Both the position numbers and the translations under genes were made by a program. A DNA stretch of 64,000 nt from Terriglobia bacterium (GTDB taxonomy: Bacteria; Acidobacteriota; Terriglobia; Terriglobales; Acidobacteriaceae): contig JAIQFP010000003.1 in assembly GCA_020073165.1 (NCBI GenBank), forward strand, positions 124,001 through 188,000, given 5' to 3'. A model generated the notes under the pieces. That model searched no databases and was not told the origin of the DNA. It worked only from the letters and a program-made list of their open reading frames with translations. Below are positions 50,035 through 57,615 of this stretch, piece after piece (position 1 is the stretch's first letter; each line of letters begins with the position of its first letter).

Positions 50035-51123
50035 CTAAGCGCGCTGCCGGTAACGGGTAGCTTGTAGAATCTGCTCTGGAATGCACGGCAGGGATACCAC
50101 GCGCTGCAACACCCCGGCTTCGGCGCAGGAACGTGGCATACCATATACCGTGCAACTGGCTTCATCCTGACCCACTGTAAGCCCACCTTGGCGCGCGATC
50201 GCCTGCATCCCCTGCAATCCGTCAGCGCCCATGCCGGTCATAATGACTCCCATGCTCAGCGCGCCGAACACCTCCGCCACCGAGGTCATCATAACGTCTA
50301 CCGAAGGAATATGGGGGGTATTGTCCGGAGTGTTTGAAAGCCGGATGGCGACCTTCGAGGACGTCCGTCGTTGCACGGTCATCTGCTGTCCGGCGGGTGC
50401 GATATAGACGGTCGAGGCCTGGACTGGTTCATCATGCACGGCCTCCCGCACCGACACCTTGCAAAGCGCATCCAGGCGACGCGCAAACGGCCCGGTGAAC
50501 CCTGCCGGCATGTGCTGCACGATCAAAATGCCCACCGGCAGGTCGGCAGGCAGCATCGGCAGGATCTGCTGTAAGGCTTTCGGTCCGCCGGTTGATGTGC
50601 CGAGCGCGACCACGCCGGGTGGCACATGATTGGTATTACAGGCACTGAGTTTGACCTCTGTGTGCGGCGGCTGGGCAATTCTCCCCATCGGCTTCCGCCG
50701 TCCGCTTTCGGCTGCAGCTTTGATTTTCTCCACCAGTTCGTCGCGGATCTTGATGATATCGAGCGACACGTAGGACAGCTGCTTGGGCACATAGTCGAAT
50801 GCGCCATTGGCCAGTGCGTCCAGCGTGGTTTCCGCCCCCTCCTGAGTCAGAGAACTCACCATGATCACCGGACGTGGCGCATCCTGCATGATGCGTTTCA
50901 GCGTCTCCAGACCGTTCAGTTTGGGCATCTCCACGTCCAGAGTGACCACGTCCGGCTGCAGCGCCACAATCTTCTCCAGGGCCTCGAGGCCGTTCTGGGC
51001 AGTCCCGCTCACCCGGAGGCCGGGGTCCGACTCGATCATCCGGACGAGCGCTGTTCGCATAAATGCACTGTCGTCGGCCACCACCACACGAACCAAGCGC
51101 GAGTTGTCATGGCTCCCGTTCAT
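50035..51123 (-). CDS. cheB: Chemotaxis protein-glutamate methylesterase CheB
   Basis: This 362-residue enzyme has a receiver domain (about 10-130; VVADDSAFMR, the phospho-Asp in VVTLDVEMPKLNG, YVPKQ with the Lys). A methylesterase domain follows (about 170-360), with the catalytic Ser in GTSTGGPKAL, His in VQHMPAGFTGPF and Asp in GMGADGLQGM. It demethylates chemoreceptors when phosphorylated. It overlaps the HDOD gene upstream by 4 bp. Its usual partner cheR is only a fragment in the neighbouring chimera, and no chemoreceptor, cheA or cheW is in the window. Confidence 0.94.
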   Translation of the reverse strand: MNGSHDNSRLVRVVVADDSAFMRTALVRMIESDPGLRVSGTAQNGLEALEKIVALQPDVVTLDVEMPKLNGLETLKRIMQDAPRPVIMVSSLTQEGAETTLDALANGAFDYVPKQLSYVSLDIIKIRDELVEKIKAAAESGRRKPMGRIAQPPHTEVKLSACNTNHVPPGVVALGTSTGGPKALQQILPMLPADLPVGILIVQHMPAGFTGPFARRLDALCKVSVREAVHDEPVQASTVYIAPAGQQMTVQRRTSSKVAIRLSNTPDNTPHIPSVDVMMTSVAEVFGALSMGVIMTGMGADGLQGMQAIARQGGLTVGQDEASCTVYGMPRSCAEAGVLQRVVSLPCIPEQILQATRYRQRA

Positions 51124-52016
51124 TTCGGCCGGTACAGCAGGCTCACCAAGCGGTGGACCTCGTCCAGGTACCCTTCCAGTTCAAAGGTGAAGCGCGCCCA
51201 GTCGAAAGTCTCCAACGTGGGACATTCCTTCAGCAGCAACGCGAACCCGGGTTGCTCGAGAAAGTTGACTTGCCGTTCCTCGATAAATCCGTGCCCCAAG
51301 CCGTTCATGCGGCAGAGCAGGTCGGAGAGCGACACCAGGGCCAGCAGTGCGCGGTGGTGGGTCGCGTTCTCCAACTGATGATGGCTGCCCACGACTTCCA
51401 CCAACTCTGGCGTCAAGCCCCATTGCTCTGCCAGCCGCCGACCACTCTCGCAGTGGGTCAGGCCCATGGTGCGTAGTTCTGCTTCGTGCAACGGGATCCG
51501 GTGTGTTCGCGCCAGTTCCATCGCCCGTCCAAACTCACCGGGTAAAATCCACAAATTCACGATAATCCCGAGATCATGCAGCAGCCCCGCGAGGTAGGCC
51601 TTGCCATGATCCGAAAACCCAATTCCCCGGGCAAAGCGGCGGCTCACCAGAGCGCATCCCAGGGAATGTTCCCAGAACACGGTGGGATCGATGCCACCTT
51701 GATCGGCGGGTGCCAGCTTTAGCACGGAGCATGACAGTGCTATGTCCCGCATGCGCTGCATGCCCAGTGCCACCACCGCGCTACGCACGCTATCAACCCG
51801 CTGCCAGCGCCCAAACAGAGGCGAATTCGCCATGTGCAGGCACTGCGCCGCCAGAGATTTGTCCTGCGAAATCAGAACCACGGCGCCTTGCACGTCCAGG
51901 CTTTCCAGCGGCTGTTCGAAGTAGCGCAACAGGGGAGCCAGAATCACCGGGATGCTGGGCATTTGCTCCAGCCCTTCCAATCTCCGCAGCAGTACTTCCT
52001 TGGGTTCTTCGCTCAT
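51120..52016 (-). CDS. HDOD-domain signalling protein
   Basis: This 298-residue protein has an HDOD domain (about 15-210: MPSIPVILAPLLRYFEQP, VVLISQDKSLAAQCLHMANSPLFG, ALGMQRMRDIALSC, YLAGLLHDLGIIVNLW). The HD pair in LLHDLG remains, but the full set of HD-phosphohydrolase metal ligands is not obvious. HDOD proteins are found in motility, cell-cycle and second-messenger contexts, often without known catalysis. It lies between the flgE-cheR chimera (7 bp upstream) and cheB (4-bp overlap), so the three are co-transcribed. Confidence 0.85.
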   Translation of the reverse strand: MSEEPKEVLLRRLEGLEQMPSIPVILAPLLRYFEQPLESLDVQGAVVLISQDKSLAAQCLHMANSPLFGRWQRVDSVRSAVVALGMQRMRDIALSCSVLKLAPADQGGIDPTVFWEHSLGCALVSRRFARGIGFSDHGKAYLAGLLHDLGIIVNLWILPGEFGRAMELARTHRIPLHEAELRTMGLTHCESGRRLAEQWGLTPELVEVVGSHHQLENATHHRALLALVSLSDLLCRMNGLGHGFIEERQVNFLEQPGFALLLKECPTLETFDWARFTFELEGYLDEVHRLVSLLYRPK

Positions 52017-52023
52017 GTCGCAC

Positions 52024-52482
52024 CTAGCGGTTCACCTGCCGCTTATCAGATTTCACGTAAGCTGTGGCGGACGGCAAGTGCACCAGACGAAAGTCCTCGC
52101 TGATGCCATACAACGACTCGGAATGCCCCAGGAACAGGTACCCATGGGCGAGCAGGTTGTTGTAAAAATGCTGGATCACCCGCCGTTTCGATAGTCCGTC
52201 GAAATAGATCAGCACGTTGATGGCGACATCGGTTGCGACCCCGGTGGGATCGACGTTGCCCTGGGTGAATAGTCCGGGCATCGAACTCACGCCCACGCCC
52301 GCACCCAGTTGCACGGGGTCCCCGGAGCCGCTTGACCCGATGGTTTGATAGAACAAGTCGCGGAACAAGGTGCGGGTGTCCTTGTACCCCACCGTGTTCA
52401 GGTTGGCCAGGTTGTTGGCAATGGCCGACAGCGCGGTGGACATAGCGGTCAGCCCGGAAAGCGGAATAGAAAAAGTTGGCAT
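52024..52482 (-). CDS. Chimeric gene: N-terminus of hook protein FlgE fused in frame to C-terminus of CheR
   Basis: Residues 1-88 are the start of a FlgE/FlgG-type hook or rod protein (SIPLSGLTAMSTALSAIANN, LNTVGYKDTR, FTQGNVDPTGVATDVAI). From residue 89 the text is the end of a CheR methyltransferase (NVLIYFDGLSKRRVIQ, LAHGYLFLGHSESL, FRLVHLP). In intact FlgE the DVAI segment continues into a glycine-rich GFF motif; in intact CheR, NVLIYF follows a Cys-Arg. Both parent genes are therefore cut, with the join at about 52218. The hook domain body and the SAM-binding part of CheR are gone, so neither function can remain. It could be a true deletion or an assembly join. The ATG overlaps the flgD stop (TAATG). 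Confidence 0.85.
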   Translation of the reverse strand: MPTFSIPLSGLTAMSTALSAIANNLANLNTVGYKDTRTLFRDLFYQTIGSSGSGDPVQLGAGVGVSSMPGLFTQGNVDPTGVATDVAINVLIYFDGLSKRRVIQHFYNNLLAHGYLFLGHSESLYGISEDFRLVHLPSATAYVKSDKRQVNR

Positions 52483-52757
52483 TAGTGCGCTCCTTGGGTG
52501 GCTTGGGTTGAATTCCCGGTCGCGGGTCCTTGCAGGCCTTCCTGCAATATCTCGCGAATCTGGATCAGTTGATCGAGCGTGTTGAACTGCACCAGTTGGC
52601 CGACGAACTGGTTGGGATCCACCGGATCGAGCGGGCTCTGGCTTTTCAACTGCGCCATCAGCAACTGCAGGAACATGTCATTGGCGTCACTGGCCGCATT
52701 GGAACTGCTTGCGGTCGCGCCCGCCGTGTTTGTAATCGCCGCCGGATTAACGTTCAT
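52482..52757 (-). CDS. flgD: Flagellar hook-capping protein FlgD, short form
   Basis: This 91-residue protein contains the FlgD N-terminal domain (about 25-72, MFLQLLMAQLKSQSPLDPVDPNQFVGQLVQFNTLDQL-type sequence) and little else. FlgD caps the growing hook and is usually about 200 residues, with a C-terminal beta domain. Here the chain ends after a short Gln/Thr-rich tail, so it is either a naturally short form or truncated. GAGGAGGACCC precedes the ATG. It lies between fliK (22 bp) and the flgE-cheR chimera (1-bp overlap). Confidence 0.85.
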   Translation of the reverse strand: MNVNPAAITNTAGATASSSNAASDANDMFLQLLMAQLKSQSPLDPVDPNQFVGQLVQFNTLDQLIQIREILQEGLQGPATGNSTQATQGAH

Positions 52758-52779
52758 GGGTCCTCCTCACTGCTGCTCT

Positions 52780-54552
52780 TCAAGCGTGTACATTCAGCCC
52801 AGTCCGGGTATCGCCGGCGAGCTTGATGTCGCCGGGATCCGCTGCAGAAACGCCGAAGCCGGGAAGTCTCGGTGCCGCCCCCCCTCTTTGCTGGAACGAG
52901 CGGGATTGGGAATCAGCCCCTGCGGAAAATCCCGTGTCAAAACCGGGGCCGTGTTCGAGAAATCGGATATTGTCCAGGTGCAGGTCGTGCTGATGGAACT
53001 TCGTCTGCAAACCAGGAATCTCGGCTGTCAGAAGCGTGCGGAGATCGCCCTTCTCACTGCCCACCGCCAGTCCGACCTGGCTGTCGCGCACCACGGTGTG
53101 GACTTCGACGTTGCCAAATGCCAGAGTACGCAACCCGATATGCATCTCTGACTGCCCCACGCGATCCACGATACGGGCGACGTTGACTGCGTCAGTTGCC
53201 GGAAGTAGATTCGGGTTTGCGTCTGCCGGTGCCAGTGGGTGGCTCTTCATGGCCGGCGAAAGTGAACCCGAATCCGCGATGCCCCGGTTGGTCAGAGACA
53301 GAGGCGGTACCGTTATAAAAACTTCTCTGTCGACGCTAACGGCCTCGCTACCGTGCGAGTTCTGCAGAGCCACTACCGGCGTCGCCATCGCCCGTTCCTT
53401 GTCGGATGGCGTCTTCACGGCGGTGTTGGCCGGGCGTGTGTCAACCTGACTTTGTCCCGGTGAGATATCCGCTTCGTGATGTTCTGACCCACCTCCGTCT
53501 GTCTGGGGTTTTTCCGAAGCTTGACCCGGTGTTGGGACGACAGTCGCGTCATGTGACGAAATCGGCAGGGGAAGGTCACGCGCGGGATGACCCACTGGAG
53601 TAGGGTTTGCGAAGGCATGCCCAACCATGACCGTCCGCAAAATGGGTTCGCCCGGCTTCTGCTCTGGCTGAATGCTGACCGGTGTGGTTTCTTCGCCGAT
53701 CATCGCATCCGCAGGGCGGTGTATGACACCCGTCTGTGGAGCCGGCGATGCACCTTGCGCTTCGACCTCGACCTGTGCAGGCATTTCCTCTGCTGCGGCT
53801 GGGCGCGGTACCGACTCGGGCCCACTCTTGTTCTCCATGGCGGGAATCGGGGACGAAACACTCTCCGTTGGTCTCGGGAGATGCGCACTTTCTTCCACCG
53901 TACTGGAGACAAAAGGTGACGCGTTTTCGGCGGTCACACAAACGCCAGCGGGTTCTGCACTCGCGGTGGATACTGCCGGTTGCGTGCATGCTGCAGGCGG
54001 TTGCGTGGATGCGGTGAGTGGTGGCAAGGGAACATCTGGGGTCGCGCTCGATTCAGGGTTTCCGAGATCGGGCCCGGACGCCGGGGCTGGCAGCGTATCC
54101 GCCGGTGCCGCCTTGAACTCGTTCGGGAGTGATACCACTTGTTCCGCCGCACCGCCTGCAGGCCCGCCCCGTTCCACGCTGACCAATGGCTGGAGGCTGG
54201 CCTCACTCGTTTCCTCCGCAGGCGCTCGCGTCGGCTCGATAGAGGGGCCTGCCATCACCGGCCCCAGCACATTGCCCACGTCAATCACCGGCACGGGCAT
54301 TACTGGAACGGTCAGGTTGAGAGCAAGAATCGCTTCCGCGTTTTTCTGCTCCTCTTCTGGATTCGGGATGTCCAAGTCCGGGTCAGCACCCAGCTTCACC
54401 GCTGTTGCGGGTGGTTGTGATTCACTTCCCACGGCGTTCAGCAGCACTTGCGCAAATGCGTTCTCGCCCTGGCTGCCTTGGTTCGCCGGATAAGCCGCGG
54501 CAATCGCCACATTGGCAAGATCGGCGTCTGCTTGAATTGGAACCGCAATCAC
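52780..54552 (-). CDS. fliK: Flagellar hook-length control protein FliK
   Basis: This 590-residue protein has the usual FliK layout. A long low-complexity region rich in Pro, Ala, Thr, Glu and Val (about 40-440) is followed by a compact C-terminal Flg_hook domain (about 460-540, MHIGLRTLAFGNVEVHTVVR, VGLAVGSEKGDLRTLLTAEIPGL, LHLDNIRFLE). FliK measures the hook and switches export specificity through FlhB. It is the first gene of the remaining flagellar fragment; no other flagellar structural gene lies upstream. The 279 bp between it and the carboxylase gene hold nothing I can identify. Confidence 0.85.
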   Translation of the reverse strand: MIAVPIQADADLANVAIAAAYPANQGSQGENAFAQVLLNAVGSESQPPATAVKLGADPDLDIPNPEEEQKNAEAILALNLTVPVMPVPVIDVGNVLGPVMAGPSIEPTRAPAEETSEASLQPLVSVERGGPAGGAAEQVVSLPNEFKAAPADTLPAPASGPDLGNPESSATPDVPLPPLTASTQPPAACTQPAVSTASAEPAGVCVTAENASPFVSSTVEESAHLPRPTESVSSPIPAMENKSGPESVPRPAAAEEMPAQVEVEAQGASPAPQTGVIHRPADAMIGEETTPVSIQPEQKPGEPILRTVMVGHAFANPTPVGHPARDLPLPISSHDATVVPTPGQASEKPQTDGGGSEHHEADISPGQSQVDTRPANTAVKTPSDKERAMATPVVALQNSHGSEAVSVDREVFITVPPLSLTNRGIADSGSLSPAMKSHPLAPADANPNLLPATDAVNVARIVDRVGQSEMHIGLRTLAFGNVEVHTVVRDSQVGLAVGSEKGDLRTLLTAEIPGLQTKFHQHDLHLDNIRFLEHGPGFDTGFSAGADSQSRSFQQRGGAAPRLPGFGVSAADPGDIKLAGDTRTGLNVHA

Positions 54553-54831
54553 AAAATATTTCTCGCGCTGAGGATGTCAGCCGTACCGGTAGGAGCATCT
54601 TGACGACCAAAGACCCAGACGCGCACCTGGGAGTCTCAACCGATTGAAGCAGAACAGAAACTCAGCATTTGCGGAGGAATGAAGACTTGGAGGATAGCGT
54701 GCGACACCGGGCGGTTGGGCAAGCCTTGCCTACGAGACTCGGCAAGGACGGCAAGCTATCGCGTGAGCGGTTCAGACACCGGAGCGCTCGCGGCCACTGC
54801 TCGGGAAATCCTGTGCCCAATAGCCAATGGG

Positions 54832-56382
54832 CTACAGCGGTATATTCCCATGCTTCTTCGCCGGGTTCTTGTCCCGCTTGGTCTCCAGCATCTCCAGCGC
54901 CTGGATCAGCTTTTTACGGGTTTCGTGGGGTTGGATGACTGCGTCCACATAGCCGCGGTCGGCCGCGACGTAGGGGTTGGCGAAGCGGTCGCGGAATTCT
55001 TCGATTTTGCGCCGGCGCATCTCTTCGCGGTTGGCCGCATGTTCCAGGTCCCGCTTGTAGACGATGTCCACCGCGCCCTCGGGGCCCATCACCGCGATTT
55101 CGGCGGTGGGCCAGGCATAGTTCACGTCGGTGCGGATGTGCTTGGACGCCATGACGCAATACGCTCCGCCGTAGGCCTTGCGCGTAATGACCGTCACCTT
55201 GGGCACCGTGGCCTCGGCAAAGGCGAATAGCAGCTTGGCGCCGTGCTTGATGATTCCTCCGTACTCCTGGTTTGTGCCGGGGAGGAATCCGGGGACATCT
55301 TCGAAGGTTACCAATGGAATATTGAAGCAGTCGCAAAAGCGCACGAAGCGCGCGCCCTTGATGGACGCATTGATGTCGAGTGTGCCAGCCAACACTGCCG
55401 GCTGGTTGGCGACGACCCCAACCGAGCGGCCGTTGAGCCGGGCGAATCCCACCACGATGTTCCTGGCATAGTGCTCCTGCACCTCGAAGAAATAGCCGTC
55501 GTCCACCACGCCGTGGATCACGTCCTTGATGTCGTAGGGAAGGTTTGATTCCGCCGGCACCACCTTGTCGAGCGCGGTGTCGGCGCGGTCCACGGGATCG
55601 GTGCAGGGCTTACGCGGCGGGTCATCCAGATTGTTGGACGGAATAAAGCTGAGCAGCTCGCGAACCATGGAGAGGCACTCGGCATCGTCGTGCGCCATGA
55701 AGTGGGCCACGCCTGAGGTCTCGTTGTGGGTCATGGCTCCGCCGAGCTGGTCTTTGGTGACTTCTTCGTGGGTGACGGTCTTGATCACATCAGGCCCGGT
55801 AATGAACATGTACGAAGTCTTATCCACCATGAGGATGAAGTCAGTAATGGCGGGCGAGTAGACGGCGCCCCCGGCGCAGGGGCCCATGATGGCAGAAATC
55901 TGCGGCACCACGCCGCTGTAAAGCGTATTGCGCAGGAAGATGTCGGCGTATCCGGCCAGCGACATCACGCCTTCCTGGATGCGAGCACCGCCGGAGTCGT
56001 TCAGTCCAATAACCGGTGCGCCCATCTTGGCGGCAAGATCCATGATCTTGACGATCTTGGCGGCGTTCGTTTCCGAGAGCGAGCCGCCGAACACGGTGAA
56101 ATCCTGGGCGAAGACGAAGACCAGGCGGCCCTCGACGCGGCCGTAGCCGGTGATAAAGCCATCCCCGTAGTACTTCTGGTCGGCCATGCCGAAGTCGGAG
56201 CAGCGGTGGGTAACCAGCTTGTCGGTCTCTTCGAAGGTGCCTTCGTCGAGCAGAAACTCGATGCGCTCACGGGCCGACATCTTGCCTTCTTTATGCTGCC
56301 GCTCCTGGCGCTGCGGCCCGCCACCCGCCTCGGCCAGATGGTCGCGCTTCTTCAACTCTTCCAGCTTCTGTTCCAAGTCCAT
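54832..56382 (-). CDS. pccB: Acyl-CoA carboxylase beta (carboxyltransferase) subunit, propionyl-CoA type
   Basis: This 516-residue crotonase-fold carboxyltransferase moves CO2 from biotin to an acyl-CoA, most likely propionyl-CoA. Features include [19 protein letters not shown], the first oxyanion hole in [13 protein letters not shown] and [15 protein letters not shown]. In the second half come [26 protein letters not shown] and [13 protein letters not shown]. The C-terminal [22 protein letters not shown] and KHGNIPL endings are characteristic of PccB. The biotin carboxylase/carrier alpha subunit is not in the window. Acetyl-CoA or methylmalonyl-CoA as substrate cannot be ruled out by eye. 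Confidence 0.9.
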   Translation of the reverse strand: MDLEQKLEELKKRDHLAEAGGGPQRQERQHKEGKMSARERIEFLLDEGTFEETDKLVTHRCSDFGMADQKYYGDGFITGYGRVEGRLVFVFAQDFTVFGGSLSETNAAKIVKIMDLAAKMGAPVIGLNDSGGARIQEGVMSLAGYADIFLRNTLYSGVVPQISAIMGPCAGGAVYSPAITDFILMVDKTSYMFITGPDVIKTVTHEEVTKDQLGGAMTHNETSGVAHFMAHDDAECLSMVRELLSFIPSNNLDDPPRKPCTDPVDRADTALDKVVPAESNLPYDIKDVIHGVVDDGYFFEVQEHYARNIVVGFARLNGRSVGVVANQPAVLAGTLDINASIKGARFVRFCDCFNIPLVTFEDVPGFLPGTNQEYGGIIKHGAKLLFAFAEATVPKVTVITRKAYGGAYCVMASKHIRTDVNYAWPTAEIAVMGPEGAVDIVYKRDLEHAANREEMRRRKIEEFRDRFANPYVAADRGYVDAVIQPHETRKKLIQALEMLETKRDKNPAKKHGNIPL

Positions 56383-56501
56383 GGCGGAAGATTATAGCGG
56401 GTGGGAAGGGCACGTGCTCCCGGCGCCAGGCTCTGGGCCTTTGGGAACGTCTCATACCGGTGCGCTTGGTTGGGCAGGATGCGTCAACAGACTACGCTAG
56501 T

Positions 56502-56529
56502 GCCTAAAGCCTAGCGCCCAGAGCCTAAC
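56502..56529. repeat. Four degenerate heptads (consensus GCCYARM)
   Basis: Four exact-register 7-bp units fit GCCYARM, for example GCCTAAA and GCCTAGC. The array ends one base before the stop codon of the adjacent minus-strand gene. Confidence 0.65.
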
Positions 56530-56530
56530 G

Positions 56531-57112
56531 TCAGTCGAGGCTGGAACCGATTGGCTCGTATCGGTATTTCTTGCCGTCCCAGAAAATGACGGATGTCATT
56601 TGATCGGCGCCTGCTTCTTCGGTGTAGATCGCGTTCAAGGTCTTCTTCTTCAGTGACAGCTTCCGCACCCCGACCTGCTTGTAGGGGAGATCAATGACGA
56701 CGAACTTATCTTTGGGGGTATTGGAACGCCACGCCTCGGGCCCGTTGCCATGAATGATGAGCAGCACCATGCTGCGGCGCGTGGGATCGTCGGTAACGAA
56801 CTCGCTCGAAAGCCTGGGATCGCCATAGCCAAAGAAGGCGAAATACGGATCGATCACCATAAAGCTGTACTCGTCCGCGTCCATCAGCGGATTGGTGCAG
56901 CGGGCGGCAATGACTAGGTCCTCGATGCCATCGCCGTTGAGATCACCCCGCGAGGCCGGCACCCCAGGCAGCAGCTTGCAGGTATTGCCAAACTGTTTCT
57001 GGACGAAATCGTTATCGATTGCCATCGAAGGCCCGGCTTGCTGCGCGACAGAAACCAGGGTCACTGCCAACAGCACCGTCAGAAGGAGAAAGACAACTCG
57101 CGTGTACGGCAT
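56531..57112 (-). CDS. Exported protein with FG-GAP/VCBS-like motif, function unknown
   Basis: This 193-residue protein has a signal peptide (about 1-23, VVFLLLTVLLAVTLVSVAQQ). One repeat-like motif, RGDLNGDGIEDLVIAARC, is of the Ca-binding FG-GAP/VCBS type (DxNxDGxxD). The remainder is a small alpha/beta domain with several Tyr/Phe and Lys-rich strands. One repeat is too little for a full propeller. It may be a secreted calcium-binding or adhesion-related protein; no partner is evident. The gap 57113-57185 before the kinase remnant holds nothing recognisable. Confidence 0.7.
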   Translation of the reverse strand: MPYTRVVFLLLTVLLAVTLVSVAQQAGPSMAIDNDFVQKQFGNTCKLLPGVPASRGDLNGDGIEDLVIAARCTNPLMDADEYSFMVIDPYFAFFGYGDPRLSSEFVTDDPTRRSMVLLIIHGNGPEAWRSNTPKDKFVVIDLPYKQVGVRKLSLKKKTLNAIYTEEAGADQMTSVIFWDGKKYRYEPIGSSLD

Positions 57113-57185
57113 AGGCCTACTTTAGACCGGATGCTTGACCACGCATAGAGGCAGGATGGGTACGTTGGTAACGTGGACCTAAGTG

Positions 57186-57615
57186 CTAAACCGCGCCTTT
57201 GTCGTAGGCAGCGGGCTCACCCCAGTGCTCCAGTTCCTTGCCGGTCGGATCGAGCCATACCAATTCGCGATTCTCCGGGATGGCCTGGCGGTACACCATG
57301 ACGTTCTGGGAAACAGAAAAGTATCCGATGTCCCGCGGGTTGTAATACTCGATCGGGAAAGTCCACGCCGTCCTGGCGGCCGACGTCATAAAGAACGCAG
57401 ATGTTGGGATGTTGCAGGCCGGAGATGGCCCCGGCCTCGCGCTCAATCCGGGCGCGGAGATCCGGGTTCGAACTGAGGTGTGCGGGAAGGACTTTGATAG
57501 CGACGGTGCGGTCCAGCCGCGTGTCGCGCGCCTGGTAGACCTCCCCCATGCCGCCCGCGCCCAAGGGCGATTGGATTTCGTAGGGACCGAGCTTTGTGCC
57601 AGGGGTCAGGGTCAC
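57186..57615 (-). pseudogene. Remnant of a serine/threonine kinase-TolB gene with internal deletion and frameshift
   Basis: From the GTG at 57615 the frame encodes the kinase N-lobe (LGPYEIQSPLGAGGMGEVYQA, VAIKVLP, HPNICVLYDVGRQDGVDF). It then loses sense. The continuation, in another frame (57186 to about 57390), reads like the propeller part of the neighbouring paralogues (GYFSVSQNVMVYRQ, RELVWLDPTGKELEHWGEPAAY). The catalytic loop, activation segment and most of the propeller are missing, so about 500 codons were deleted relative to its siblings. It overlaps the upstream kinase gene by 4 bp (GTGA), the same arrangement as the other copies. Confidence 0.8.
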
